DNA from: Bartonella queenslandensis
GTDB taxonomy: Bacteria > Pseudomonadota > Alphaproteobacteria > Rhizobiales > Rhizobiaceae
Direction: 5' to 3'
Assembly (NCBI RefSeq): GCF_018155095.1
Contig: NZ_NAAI01000009.1
Coordinates: 1 to 64,000 of the forward strand
DNA: 64,000 bases
Shown here: positions 19,380 through 28,788 of the stretch, in pieces
Position numbering within the stretch: the stretch's first letter is position 1
Layout of the letters: every line of letters starts with the position of its first letter
The notes under the pieces: model-generated
Told to the model about the DNA's origin: nothing
Seen by the model: only the letters and a program-made list of their open reading frames with translations
Database searches by the model: none
Position numbers and translations under genes: made by a program

Positions 19380-19830
19380 ACTTACCTATCAGGCGACTAT
19401 TGATTTATAATCATAATTCGCTGTTTTGCATTATTGAATGAGAAACCCAAATATCGTAAGATTCTCTTATTCCAAACCTGTTTATATTGAATCAACTAAA
19501 ACCACTTGCTTGCACATAACAAGTGGGATGAGTGTGTGGATAAAATTTGTATAGACAAGGACTAAAAATGGCTCTTATGAATGCTCTCAAAAGCTAAAAT
19601 CTGTTGCAACATTGGAGGCTGGCAAAGTGTATGATGGTGCCGGCTTGCTTCTTCGTAAGCGTAAAGATGAAGGGACTCAATGGATTTATCGCTATACCCT
19701 TCACAGGCACCGTCGTGAAATGGAGTTAGGTCCCTTAAAAAATGTTTCTTAAAAAAGCTCGTGAATGTGCAAATCAATGGCGTTCTGTTTTACAGCTACG
19801 ATACAAATAACAGAGTGGAATGATCATCAC
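19380..19830 (+). pseudogene. Tyrosine-integrase 5' remnant (well-preserved copy)
   Basis: The block starts with a conserved leader (ATTGATTTATAATCATAATTC), then an ATG at about 19568 (MALMNALKS-like, one stop), then CNIGGWQSV in one frame. After a shift, KVYDGAGLLLRKRKDEGTQ, WIYRYTLHRHRREMELGPLK and KQARECANQWRSVL-like blocks follow. This is the N-terminal arm-binding domain of phage-type tyrosine integrases (DUF4102-like). The catalytic part is absent. It is the best reference for the other remnants in this window. Confidence 0.65.
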
Positions 19831-20031
19831 ATCTATAGAAGAAAAATTGAAACGAAGGATTTTTCATAAGCCTAGAATTCTTTCATGAGATGAATCTTAT
19901 GGAAAACAACTTAAATAAAAAACCCCTCGTAAAAGAGTGTTTTTATCACGGTTAACATCATGTAAAAATGACCGATATCATCTTTTTAAAAACAATCAAA
20001 CCAAAGCACACTTATTATCGTATATTCTCTT

Positions 20032-20259
20032 TTATTTTCCATATTTTTTTGAAAGCAATTCGCGCACCTCATCGGCCATTTTAGTTCCACGACTTGCACA
20101 ACTTACCTTAATTAACCGATGCAAAGTTTCTGGTATATCAATTGTAAGGCGCTTCATCTCTCCACCCATATTCTCTTTGTGGCTTCCTACCCACGCATCA
20201 GCCGTTAAAGGAATTGACTTATTGGTTGGTTTCGTACCAATTTTAATTTTTTTATTCAT
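20032..20259 (-). CDS. Ribbon-helix-helix partner of ParA (plasmid-type partition)
   Basis: A 75-residue basic protein. Residues 34-70 (EMKRLTIDIPETLHRLIKVSC, then GTKMADEVRELL) have the beta-strand plus two-helix pattern of MetJ/Arc-type DNA-binding proteins. The N-terminus is a flexible basic stretch. Its ATG overlaps the stop of parA by four bases, so the two are co-transcribed and probably translationally coupled. This arrangement is that of small plasmid partition cassettes in which the second protein binds the centromere and stimulates the ParA ATPase. Start choice is supported by the overlap. Confidence 0.75.
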   Translation of the reverse strand: MNKKIKIGTKPTNKSIPLTADAWVGSHKENMGGEMKRLTIDIPETLHRLIKVSCASRGTKMADEVRELLSKKYGK

Positions 20260-20885
20260 CGCGCTAATTCCTTGATTTCCGCCGCCACAGCTTCAATTTC
20301 TGCGGCTGCGGGTCCTTGTTTATCAATTTCGTAAACAGCTCTGCCCTGTGCTGCAGCTTCTGCAAAAATCACGCGCTGCGCAACGCTAGAAGAAAGAACA
20401 TGTACGGGGTATATGCCAAGAGCTTCGTTCACATCACGCCCTATCGCTGTATTGACTATTTTACGATTAATAACAAAAGCAGATTTGATATTTTCTTTAT
20501 AAACGCGTGCTTCATCAATCAGCTTTACAATTCCATCAGCAGCCCAAATATCATAGGGACTAGGCAAAACGGGTATAAGCACAAAATCCGAAGCCATAAG
20601 AGCACTCCGTGCAAGGTCAGTCACACGGGGAGGACCATCAATAATAATATGATCATAACTATGACCAATCTGCGTAATCTCTTTGTGAACTGTTGCACGC
20701 GGTAAACCAATAACTGAAAAAAAAGGGGCATCTTCCCGCGCAGCAGCCCAATCCAATGCACTCCCCTGTGGGTCAACATCAATAAGCAAAACCCGTTCAC
20801 CAGTACGTGCAAAACTAGCCGCAAGATTCACGCTCAACGTGGTTTTTCCAACACCCCCTTTTTGATTCAAAAGTCCAATGATCAT
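20256..20885 (-). CDS. parA: ParA-family partition ATPase
   Basis: A 209-residue Walker-type ATPase without an N-terminal HTH, like small plasmid ParA proteins. The deviant Walker A motif KGGVGKTT is at residues 9-16, Walker A' follows as LLIDVDPQGSALDW, and Walker B as IIIDGPPR. It would segregate DNA by ATP-dependent patterning on the nucleoid with its downstream partner. No replication gene is visible, so on this chromosome-like stretch it is probably a relic of an integrated plasmid or element, or has been recruited. The frame is intact with no key residue missing. Two inverted repeats upstream may be its operator or centromere. Confidence 0.85.
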   Translation of the reverse strand: MIIGLLNQKGGVGKTTLSVNLAASFARTGERVLLIDVDPQGSALDWAAAREDAPFFSVIGLPRATVHKEITQIGHSYDHIIIDGPPRVTDLARSALMASDFVLIPVLPSPYDIWAADGIVKLIDEARVYKENIKSAFVINRKIVNTAIGRDVNEALGIYPVHVLSSSVAQRVIFAEAAAQGRAVYEIDKQGPAAAEIEAVAAEIKELAR

Positions 20886-20905
20886 TCTTTACGTCTTTCA
20901 TTATT

Positions 20906-20991
20906 ATCGTTTTTACGATTATACAGAAAACAATAAAAGAAGCAAGCACCCATCACCTACAAAACAACCACTTTTCCTATTTTTACGATAG
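20906..20991. promoter_or_regulatory. Inverted repeats upstream of parA (operator/centromere candidates)
   Basis: ATCGT-TTTT-ACGAT (20906-20919) is a perfect inverted repeat 20 bases before the parA start. A second TTTTTACGAT occurrence lies within CTAT...ATAG at 20977-20991. Repeated short sites ahead of a parA/RHH pair fit autoregulatory or partition sites; this is inferred. Confidence 0.5.
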
Positions 20992-21289
20992 AAATAACAG
21001 CCCCTCATTTTATCTTTATAATATTCTTTTAGCATAAGCCCCAAATATTATGAAGATGGTGTTCCTGAGGACAAAACGATACATTTAAGACAAGAAATAC
21101 ACTCTTCTTTCCCCGCTTTAAAATGAAAGTTTTTTAAATTCACACCAATCTGTAAATAATGCTCTATCCATAATCTTGATCTCTTGGACTTTACCCTTCA
21201 TAGGGTCCACTGCATAGGATTCAACAAAAAAGCTCTGCCCTGAATAGATAACAAATTACCAAGGAGAGTTCATGCTTTTACATGTTGAA

Positions 21290-21620
21290 TGAGAGAATAA
21301 AAATCCATAAAATTCTTTTGTTTTCCCTTTCTTATATTCAATCAATTAAAATCTCTTGTCTGCCATCACAAGGAGCGCTGACATATAAGAACAAACACTG
21401 AAAAAAAGGAATAAAAATACTTCTTATAATACTTCTTATGACGTATCTTAAATATCAAGAACTTTTGGCAGCATTGGTAACGAGTGTATGATAATGCCGG
21501 CTTGTCCTTTTTCTTGAACGAAAGAGAGCATGTACAATGAATTTTATACTCTTAATTTATATCCTTGATGTGCGACAAAGTGAAATGAACTTAGAGAAAA
21601 ATAAGAATAGCTCTGCGTAT
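21290..21620 (+). pseudogene. Decayed tyrosine-integrase remnant
   Basis: Leader block (ATTCAATCAATTAAAATC, 21339 onward), GGCAGCATTGGTAACGAGTGTATGATAATGCCGGCTTG near 21470-21505 and the following block match the family described at 19380-19830. Frames are broken. Confidence 0.5.
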
Positions 21621-21699
21621 AAACAAACCACACAATAGGGTGTTCTATGCTTTGCGAGAACAATGAACAATCCATAGAGAACGTTATCTTTCATAATGG

Positions 21700-21830
21700 T
21701 AAATTTATTGAACATCCCCATCTTTACGCTTGAGAAGGAGCAAACCGCCCCCATCACACAACTTTGCCAATGCGTGAGTGTTACACACAGCTCTTGGCAC
21801 TTGAAACGGTTCATAAAAAAGTATTTTTTT
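21700..21830 (-). pseudogene. Tyrosine-integrase fragment, reverse orientation
   Basis: On the minus strand the sequence reads MNRFKCQELCV, then THALAKLCDGGGLLLLKRKDGD after a frame change. This is the start region of the integrase family (LEAGKVYDGAGLLLRKRKDG). It faces the remnant at 21290-21620. Confidence 0.55.
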
Positions 21831-22196
21831 GTTCTTATCTTGTACAGTTGCACGCCACATAAGGCTCCACTTATTGAGGCTCTCGTTTATAACGTGCAAG
21901 CAAGAGATCTTGATTGATACACCATGAAACAGACTTGAAACAAGAGAATTTTACGGGGTTTCAGGCTCCTAATTCAAGTTGAGGAACGCTCGATTATCAT
22001 TATAAATCAATTCACTGCACAAGATCGAATAGTAAACATTTTACGGAGTTGAAAGGCTTTGTACCTTACAACGCGCTTTTCCAAGCCAGTCATCTCGACA
22101 AAAAGAATATTTTTGTTAAGATGCCATTGAAACATCTTACCTTCATTATGTTCTTTTAAAGTATTGTAAAAATTGTGCAATTGGGAAACAACAAAA

Positions 22197-22526
22197 ATGA
22201 ATTTACAGCAAATTGATCCTGATATTTTTATCAGCGGCCAAATTAGCATAGAAAATATAAAAACATTGGCAGAAGCTGGTTTTAAAACAATTATCTGTAA
22301 CCGTCCCAATCACGAGGGACCTCATCAACCTGATTTTTCAAGCATTAAAGCGGTCGCAAATGACTATGGCATACAAGCCTATTATATTCCCATTTCTCCT
22401 CCGACCATAGAAAAAGCAGATGTTGAAACCATGCAAACAATTCTAAAAACAGCCTCTCTCCCTCTTCTCGCTTATTGCCATCATGGGACGCGTTCACTGC
22501 ATCTTTATCGTTTAGCACGTCTTTAA
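22197..22526 (+). CDS. DUF442 / TIGR01244-type phosphatase-like protein
   Basis: The 109-residue protein begins MNLQQIDPDIFISGQIS and belongs to the small tyrosine-phosphatase-like family (DUF442, also fused to sulfur dioxygenase-type hydrolases in other bacteria). The catalytic loop is LAYCHHGTRS (residues about 95-104), with the Cys and Arg in the usual CxxGTR spacing. The frame is open eight codons upstream, but the ATG at 22197 agrees with the family N-terminus. The protein ends soon after the loop (LYRLARL), shorter than I expect for the family, so it may be truncated at the C-terminus. It stands alone among integrase remnants. Substrate unknown. Confidence 0.75.
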   Translation: MNLQQIDPDIFISGQISIENIKTLAEAGFKTIICNRPNHEGPHQPDFSSIKAVANDYGIQAYYIPISPPTIEKADVETMQTILKTASLPLLAYCHHGTRSLHLYRLARL

Positions 22527-22981
22527 TCACAGGATTCCTACGCTTCCCACCCATTTTAAAAGACAAAGATTTTTTAATCCGCACCGATCTGTAAACAAGA
22601 ATCTGTCAATCATTTTTGTCTCACACCTTCCACTTGGAACTGTTCCTTCATGGTAGACATCTCATACAGCTTGATAAGCAAGCTTTTTTCTTAAAGATAC
22701 AACAAACATTCACTCCTAAAAATATAAAAATGCATGCAAATTGCATGAAACGATAAACTTTTAAAATAAAAAAGTCGTCGATTTTAAACTTATGAAACTC
22801 TAAAGTTAAAAGCACAAGAAATTTTAAAAACTGTATTTTTCCTTCTTCTCATCTATTCTTGCCCAATACGTTGTGTGCTTATTCATTTACTTTTTATCAT
22901 GGGTTTTAACGGATCATAAAGAAACAAGCAGTAAACTTTCGAATGATAACAAAATCCATAAAATTAACTTTGAAAAAGATA
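22527..22981. other. Gene-free spacer
   Basis: About 450 AT-rich bases with no supportable gene. A direct repeat ATGCATGCAAATTGCATG occurs near 22731-22747. Nothing else is recognised. Confidence 0.4.
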
Positions 22982-23143
22982 ATGCCTAAATCAAACCTTC
23001 AGATATTCGATTCTCCCTCTCAACAACGGGAAAAACGTATATTCCGTGATGTTTTGGAATATATTTTTGTGATGATCATCACTTTAAGTGCTATTCTTAC
23101 CGCTCTTCTTTCTTTTTCAGATAAACTTAGAGTATATTTTTAA
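22982..23143 (+). CDS. Possible small membrane protein
   Basis: A 53-codon frame starting MPKSNLQIFDSPSQQREKRI has a basic and polar N-terminus, then one hydrophobic segment (EYIFVMIITLSAILTALL) and a short tail. The upstream ribosome-binding site is weak (GAAAAAGAT). Its 3' end overlaps the convergent ribF by 17 bases. The amphipathic-then-membrane layout is protein-like, but no family is recognised, so this is a low-confidence gene. Confidence 0.4.
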   Translation: MPKSNLQIFDSPSQQREKRIFRDVLEYIFVMIITLSAILTALLSFSDKLRVYF

Positions 23144-24143
23144 AAGTAAGCAACCTATCCAACTGTGATAATGGTTGGATTGTCTTTAAAATTTCTTTTG
23201 CTTTTTTTTCATCACGGTGCATTTGTGCAATCAAAGGTTCAAGCCCATCAAATTTTTCTTGTCCGCGCAAAAATTGAAAAAAAGAAACGGTACAGCTTTC
23301 CCCATAAAGATCATCGTTAAAATCAAACAAATAGGTTTCCAAAAGTGGCGCTCCATCTTTAACAACTGTTGGACGACACCCAAAGCTTGCAACACCATCA
23401 TACAAAATACCGTTCGCACGACGCAAGCGTACCGCATAAACACCATGTGCCAAACGAACTTGAGGAGGCAACATCTGATTAGCGGTAGGAAACCCCAAAA
23501 GGCGTCCAAGTTTGTCGCCTTGAATAATATTGGAGCATACTCGATAGTGATACCCTAACAAATGGGCTGCTTTGTCCACTTCCCCTTGTGAGAGAAGTTG
23601 CCGAATAAAACTCGAGGAAATGATCAACGGTTGTGAATCTTGAGGATGAGAAACGCATGGTTGAGAAACGCAAGGAACTTGCACAACCTGAAATCCATAT
23701 TCTTTTCCTCTTTGGCAAAGAAGATGTACGTTTCCTCTTTTCTGATGACCAAATTGAAAATTTTCGCCTGTTACCACAACGGAAACATCAAAAACTTCCT
23801 TTAAAATCGACTGAATAAATTCATCTGCTGAAAGAGCAGCAAACTGTGCATCAAACGGCTGCTCAATCACGCCGTCAAAGCCAAGGATTTTAAAAATTTC
23901 AGCTTTTTCAGCCGCCTCTGTCAAACGATAGACAGGCGCTGAACGTTGAAAAAAACTTCTTGGATGAGGTTCAAAGGTTAAAACAACAGCGGGTTTCTTT
24001 TTTATCCGCGCCAAATCAAGGGCTTTTTGCAACACCACCTGATGCCCACGATGAACACCATCAAAATTTCCAAGTGCCAACACGGCTTCCTGCCAAGCCG
24101 AAGGAAACCTATGAGTTCCCTGAAGACGCAAAAAATTAGCCAT
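23127..24143 (-). CDS. ribF: Bifunctional riboflavin kinase / FAD synthetase
   Basis: A 338-residue enzyme making FMN from riboflavin and then FAD, in the cytoplasm. The N-terminal FAD-synthetase (nucleotidyltransferase) part has LGNFDGVHRGHQ (residues about 23-34) and TFEPHPRSFF. The C-terminal riboflavin-kinase part has the GRLLGFPTAN motif (about 210-219) and VYAVRLR, then ETYLFDFNDDLYGE. The start is the ATG at 24143, which overlaps the stop of the upstream HAD gene as TAATG. The open frame extends five codons further, but translational coupling favours this start. The pair ribF and HAD phosphatase is a normal alphaproteobacterial arrangement. Confidence 0.93.
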   Translation of the reverse strand: MANFLRLQGTHRFPSAWQEAVLALGNFDGVHRGHQVVLQKALDLARIKKKPAVVLTFEPHPRSFFQRSAPVYRLTEAAEKAEIFKILGFDGVIEQPFDAQFAALSADEFIQSILKEVFDVSVVVTGENFQFGHQKRGNVHLLCQRGKEYGFQVVQVPCVSQPCVSHPQDSQPLIISSSFIRQLLSQGEVDKAAHLLGYHYRVCSNIIQGDKLGRLLGFPTANQMLPPQVRLAHGVYAVRLRRANGILYDGVASFGCRPTVVKDGAPLLETYLFDFNDDLYGESCTVSFFQFLRGQEKFDGLEPLIAQMHRDEKKAKEILKTIQPLSQLDRLLTFKNIL

Positions 24144-24988
24144 TACTGAAGTGCCCACATGATTGCTTGTGGCCTATAACCATGACGCTCAAGCAAAGAA
24201 TGCAAAGCTTGCTTATCCACCACACCATTTTTCATATAATCATAACAATGAATCCCCCCCATAATATAAAGAGCATCAAGCCCAAAATGAGCCGCCCCCT
24301 TAATATCTGTTAAAAGACCATCACCAATAGCTAAAACTTTACTTTTTTCTACTGTCCCGCGTATTTTTTGAAGTTTTTCAAAGGCACACTCATAAATAGG
24401 CGCGTGAGGTTTTCCAGCAATGCGGACTTCCCCCCCTAATTGCTGATAAAGACGCGCTAATGCACCAGCACACCAAAATTCCTTATTTCCATAATGGACA
24501 ATCACATCCGGATTAGCACAAATAAAAGGTAAATTCCGCGCGCGTATACGACGAAACATCTCCTCATAAGCAGAGGGTTCTTCATCAAAATCTTCAAGAA
24601 AACCACTACAAACGACCACAGAAGCTTCCCATTCTTCAACAAATTCAGACTCTAACCCTTCAAACAGCACCAAATCACGTTGTGGACCAATGAAAAAAAC
24701 TTTACGCGGCGCAGCACAAATGAGATTACGCGTTACATCCCCTGAAGTGATAATGGCATCATAATAGTCGCTATGAATATTCATGCTTTGTAATTGGGCG
24801 GCAACATCTTCCCGTAGTCGAGGAGAATTGGTTAATAAAATAACACTTTTCCCCATTTGTCGAATTTTATACAACGCGTTTAACGCGGGTTCAAATGCAT
24901 GGACACCGTTATGCACAACACCCCACACATCACAAAAAACAGCATCATAATGCGCTATCACAGTCTCAATATGGGTAAGTTCATTCAT
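24143..24988 (-). CDS. HAD-superfamily hydrolase (TIGR01459 type)
   Basis: A 281-residue phosphatase-like protein of the HAD subclass IIA, NagD-like type. Motif I is the degenerate FCDVWGVVHNG (residues 18-28, Asp at 19), motif II LLTNSPR (about 51-57), and the C-terminal motif LAIGDGLLTDIKGA (about 220-233). Residues between carry the C2-type cap. TIGR01459 proteins are found in alphaproteobacteria and their substrate is not firmly known. It is transcribed with ribF through the one-base overlap TAATG, suggesting a link to flavin nucleotide metabolism, but that is inference from neighbourhood. The length is normal and all motifs are present. Confidence 0.85.
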   Translation of the reverse strand: MNELTHIETVIAHYDAVFCDVWGVVHNGVHAFEPALNALYKIRQMGKSVILLTNSPRLREDVAAQLQSMNIHSDYYDAIITSGDVTRNLICAAPRKVFFIGPQRDLVLFEGLESEFVEEWEASVVVCSGFLEDFDEEPSAYEEMFRRIRARNLPFICANPDVIVHYGNKEFWCAGALARLYQQLGGEVRIAGKPHAPIYECAFEKLQKIRGTVEKSKVLAIGDGLLTDIKGAAHFGLDALYIMGGIHCYDYMKNGVVDKQALHSLLERHGYRPQAIMWALQ

Positions 24989-25359
24989 GATGCACCTATC
25001 TCTATGTGTCTTTGATCAAGCCGTATTTTACTTCAAAATTACTTATCGAAAGATAAGACTTCTGTCATCTGCTTTCTCAAACCATATCCCAACTTTTTAT
25101 CGTCTATAGAGATCATAAGAAACGATAAAATAAATAAGTTATTATTAAGTTGTGCAAAATTCTAAAATGTTTGATAGTAAAAGCTCATTATTGCTAAATG
25201 CTCATTTTTCTCATAAAAATTTTAGTTCTAACAAAAATTGCGTTAATCTTGTTTTTTATCGAAAACACGCTGATTCTTTACTTGGAAAATAAACGAATAA
25301 CGCCCCCCTTTAAAAAATCACTTCCTTAAGTATAAATCCATTGAGTTATAATAAATGGG
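24989..25359. other. Gene-free spacer
   Basis: About 370 AT-rich bases upstream of the HAD/ribF operon. They must hold its promoter on the minus strand, but no clear -35/-10 pair can be singled out. Confidence 0.4.
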
Positions 25360-25510
25360 CTTAAGCAATTGAGAAATATCTCTTTGAAAACAAACATGTG
25401 AATGTACGACAACAAAATCTATAATGTTTTGATTTTATGTTAAATGAAAAGTGTTCACTCGTGAAAACTTTTCCCTATCATCAAAATATCTCAGCCGTAT
25501 AAAAACAAAC
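25360..25510 (+). pseudogene. Tyrosine-integrase fragment ahead of Brt copy 2
   Basis: GAGAAATATCTCTTTGAAAACAAACATG and the following block through CTCGTGAAAACTTTTCCCTATCATCA match 13190-13310 closely. The duplicated unit therefore includes the 3' part of the integrase remnant, the spacer, the Brt RNA and the regulator. Confidence 0.5.
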
Positions 25511-25763
25511 CATTTTGCTCACTCACATAAGAAAAACAAAATGAATCCTTTTGATTATTGGCTAAAAACAACACAGTAAGAATAGCTTGAGCTTAAAAAC
25601 CAAGCTTTATCTTTGTGAAAAGCAGAGCTGAAAACATGACTTTAATGAGTCAGCATAAAAAATTGAGAAGCAAACAGCCTTTCATTTAAAAACTCTATCC
25701 GTTTCAAGAAAAACTATTTTTATTGCCAATCTCCTAAAATTACTTTATGAGTTTAAAAGTGTC

Positions 25764-25940
25764 TTGGTCGCATACGCAACGACCAATAGGGATTAAAAGC
25801 CTGAAACCTAAAAACATGAATTGACCCCGCTTTGTGGGTATCCCGGAATTCCGGGAGATTTTGCTATGTCCAAGTGCTTTTCAGCACTAAAAGCAAAATG
25901 CTGATTTAGGTTCAGTGCTTTTAACTCCCGGAATACTCAT
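25764..25940 (+). ncRNA. Brt-family structured RNA, copy 2 (approximate ends)
   Basis: Second copy of the structured RNA. GGTCG/CGACC (25766-25784) comes first. The long stem TTAAAAGC plus CTGAAACCTAAA (25793-25812) pairs with TTTAGGTTCAG and GCTTTTAA (25905-25924). A 16-base palindrome TCCCGGAATTCCGGGA is at 25841-25856. The nested hairpin ATTTTGCT/AGCAAAAT encloses AGTGCT/AGCACT. ATTCCGGGAG (25848-25857) can instead pair with CTCCCGGAAT (25925-25934). Differences from copy 1 fall in paired positions on both sides, as expected for a conserved RNA fold. The promoter-like block TTGCCAATCTCCTAAAATTAC is repeated at about 25722-25742. Confidence 0.8.
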
Positions 25941-25970
25941 GCGAGGGCGCTCGCAACCGGCGGGGAAAAA

Positions 25971-26330
25971 ATGCAAAATCAAAATCTTAATATTGATCTT
26001 TTTGTAGGCAAAAAAATTCGCTTTAAAAGAAAAATGTTGAAGATGTCTCAAAAAACATTAGGTCAACATTTAGGTGTCACCTTCCAACAAATTCAAAAAT
26101 ATGAAAATGGCTTAAACCGTGTCAGCGCAGGGCGGTTAAAGGAAATTTCCGATATTTTGAAGGTTCCAGTTTCCTTCTTTTACACTGATATCATCAAAAA
26201 AGAAAACACCCCGTATCATTATGATGAAATCGCAGCGAGCAAAGAGGAATATTTGCTTTTAAAAAGTTTTAGAGTCCTCCCATCTGTCAAACAGAAAGCA
26301 ATTTTAAACTTAATTTGTGATCAAAATTAA
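25971..26330 (+). CDS. XRE-family HTH regulator (Trp, paired with Brt RNA), copy 2
   Basis: A 119-residue protein that aligns without gaps to the regulator at 13774-14133. The HTH is at about residues 13-67 (KMLKMSQKTLGQHLG, VTFQQIQKYENG), followed by FFYTDIIKKENTPYH and the basic tail. Differences are few and mostly conservative (for example AFF to SFF near residue 70), so the two probably recognise related DNA. GGCGGGGAAAA precedes the ATG. A GCGAG/CTCGC hairpin lies between the Brt RNA and the ribosome-binding site, as in copy 1, and could affect translation. Transcription through Brt into the gene, or its termination, is the likely point of control. Confidence 0.85.
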   Translation: MQNQNLNIDLFVGKKIRFKRKMLKMSQKTLGQHLGVTFQQIQKYENGLNRVSAGRLKEISDILKVPVSFFYTDIIKKENTPYHYDEIAASKEEYLLLKSFRVLPSVKQKAILNLICDQN

Positions 26331-26699
26331 AGCATTTAAAAGCATGAGTATAAGGTGATACACGCCCTGTTCTTGACTTTCTCCCCACACCTCAAAGGAC
26401 GCCCCTCTCCCCAAACCGGTTGATAAACGATCCACCTTCTCAAGAACAGCTCCTTCTCAGCTTCCCATTTCATAAGGTTCCTCTCCCCAAGTTATATCAA
26501 CAAGCCCTCCCCTGAATATTCACCGCACTCTCTCACCAAAACAGCCTATGCATAAAATTTTTGTGCCTTACATCACCATACCGCAAACAATAGTGTTTTA
26601 CAGCACAATAGGGCAAGCATTCTACGTATAAAAGAATAACCCCTCTTCGCTGTAGATATTCCATTAATTTTAAACAATGCACATTTAATATACTTAAAG
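26331..26699. other. Gene-free spacer
   Basis: About 370 bases, locally C-rich on the + strand (CTCTCCCC tracts near 26400-26480). No gene or clear terminator is seen. Confidence 0.4.
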
Positions 26700-27290
26700 A
26701 CTCGTAAGATGCCTGTTATAAAGGTGCACAACGCATTGATTTATAATGATAATTCACTGTTTTGTATGTTGAATGAGAGTCTCCAATACCATAAGCTTCT
26801 CTCATTTCAAACCTATTCCATGTTGCATCAATCAAAACCATTCCCTTGCATATTACAGGCAGGATGCGTGTGTGGATCAAATTTGTATAGACAAGAACTA
26901 AAAATGGCTCTTATGAACGCTCTCAAATGCCAAGATCTGTCGCAACACCCGCGGGCTGATAAATAGTGTGATGGTGCCGGCTTGCTACTTCACAAGCGTC
27001 AAGATGGGGATGCTCAATGAATTTACCACTATACCCTTCACGGGCGTCGTCGTAAAATGGGATTGGGCGCGTTGCGAGATGTTTCTTTAAAACAAGCCCG
27101 TGAATTGGTAACTGGGTGGCGCTCTGTTTTACGCGAAGGTTGTAACCCTATTAAAGAGCGCAATAAACAAAAGCGTGAAGCAATCTCCATTATTTAAAAG
27201 ACATTTCTCTAGATACTTTTGAAAGCCGTAAAGCTGAATTAAAAGAAGATGGAAAAGATGGTCAATAGTTTCCACCTTTACGCGAGAAAG
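26700..27290 (+). pseudogene. Tyrosine-integrase 5' remnant (long copy)
   Basis: Leader (TTGATTTATAATGATAATTCAC), then ATGGCTCTTATGAACGCTCTCAAATGCCAAG at about 26903. The blocks YDGAGLLLHKRQDGDAQ, FTTIPFTGVVVKWDWA in alternate frames, SLKQARELVTGWRSVLREGCNPI (27075-27155) and LDTFESRKAELKEDGKDG (27205-27265) follow. The order of blocks is that of an integrase N-terminal half; several frameshifts and stops are present and the catalytic domain is missing. Confidence 0.65.
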
Positions 27291-28062
27291 CCTATGAGCA
27301 TTATAATGCTTAGTCTCATTCTTAATAGGCGACGAAGTCATCAAAGCAAAAATTCCAATGCTTTTTTGCATATATTTCGACCATTGCTGCCCCCTTATAT
27401 TATTATAATTATTTTATACTTAACTATATAAAAATATAGAGAAAAAACCAAAAATACAAAACACTTTTATGAAGATTTTTTCGTAAGGATCTATTTGAAA
27501 TCCATCCATCATGGAGAAGACAGCATTTAGAAGCAGATAGTTTTGTATGAAAGCTTCATAAAGCGTACGACGGATTGACTAGTAGATTTGAAGAAATAAA
27601 CAGCTTTTGCCCAATACTGAAAACAAAATTCTAATTTAAAAAACGCTTGCTATGATTTTTTAAATCTATTGTAAAATATTCTATCCGTTATATTAAATGT
27701 TACACCATTTTGTGGGATGTTCATTTTTTACTTTTATCAATCTCGCTCTAAAAATTGATCAACCCCACTCTACACCCCCGTTTCTTGAGCGTTTTTTATC
27801 TTCTCACTTTCTCCTTCAAGCACAAATACTCGAAAAACCTTTCCCACCAACAATGACAATCCCCTTCTTTTGAAAAACACACAAGAAGAGAGCCCATTTT
27901 AAGAGAAAATCTCTCTTAAAAATAGAAATGTTATCCGTTCATCTTTATGAAAAAAGATGCAAATATTCTCATGGCTCATTCCAGTTTACTCTAAGATCTG
28001 TTGCAATTTTATGAATAAAGTTTCTCTATTAAGGTTCAAGTCAATAGATTGGTTACAGTCAA
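27291..28062. other. Gene-free spacer
   Basis: About 770 AT-rich bases downstream of the integrase remnant and downstream of the nuclease-like gene (which reads towards it). No gene recognised. Confidence 0.5.
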
Positions 28063-28788
28063 TCACGGACTTGCAAAGGGGTTGTAAGATCCATTATCGC
28101 GCCGCCATTTTAAAGGTTCGGTGAAATGACTTGACCAAAGACCAATCTTGTTGCCGCGTGCTTTTTCTTCCGCATGATGATACTGCGTTGGAATAGGATT
28201 TTTACCCTCCTTTGAGAGGACCAACATACCTTCTGCAAGACCAGCTTCTGCCAAATCAACCCCCTGAACAAAACATTGTGCATAATAAACACCATTGTGC
28301 ATAAAAGCCTGCTTACAGGATAAATCCTGACCAAGTGTTTTGGTGACAAGCCAAGCCGTTGTAACTGCACCACAGGGCCATTCTTGATCCTTTAATTTTG
28401 CTTTTTGACGTGGTGCACATGTGTCCACACCATAAAGATGAATATCACGGGTAATATGGGATCGCCAAGATTGCGCAGAAGGCGTCAGTAATTTAAATGT
28501 GGTTCCACTCGTAACGGATGCCCTACCATGAAAAACAACAGCACTATTGGCAATATCGTTTAGTGAAATGCTCTTCTGCAAATTGAGAGCTGGTTCATCT
28601 TTTTCTAATGGCTGTTTGGAGATCGATTTAACCAACTTTTTTTCTTCTCGATAGAGATCAACAATATCTTGAATATCTTGCATCTCAAACGGTTTAAGAA
28701 TGCTGAAATCTATTTTATCTTTATATTGGCTTAATCCCCACACTATGGACCCCATAATGTAAATAATAACAATCAATTTAAATAGCAT
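28063..28788 (-). CDS. Membrane-anchored staphylococcal-nuclease-like protein
   Basis: A 241-residue protein with an N-terminal hydrophobic segment (LFKLIVIIYIMGSIVWGL, residues 2-19) that acts as signal anchor. After a charged linker it has an SNase-like (thermonuclease) fold from about residue 85: GRASVTSGTTFKL, then IHLYGVDTCAPRQ, and CGAVTTAWLV. The end, AEEKARGNKIGLWSSHFTEP (about 208-227), is the family's usual helix with an Arg-Gly and Gly-Leu-Trp. Some catalytic residues of true thermonucleases (Asp/Arg/Glu trio) are not all obvious, so nuclease activity is uncertain. It is transcribed away from virB2 and shares the intergenic region with it. A role in the secretion locus is not indicated by sequence. 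Confidence 0.75.
   Translation of the reverse strand: MLFKLIVIIYIMGSIVWGLSQYKDKIDFSILKPFEMQDIQDIVDLYREEKKLVKSISKQPLEKDEPALNLQKSISLNDIANSAVVFHGRASVTSGTTFKLLTPSAQSWRSHITRDIHLYGVDTCAPRQKAKLKDQEWPCGAVTTAWLVTKTLGQDLSCKQAFMHNGVYYAQCFVQGVDLAEAGLAEGMLVLSKEGKNPIPTQYHHAEEKARGNKIGLWSSHFTEPLKWRRDNGSYNPFASP

Noticed and set aside
25841-25856. 16-base palindrome TCCCGGAATTCCGGGA as a protein operator
   Set aside because: Its partner copy has a changed centre and the arms also pair with a distant segment, so it is better explained as part of the Brt RNA fold.
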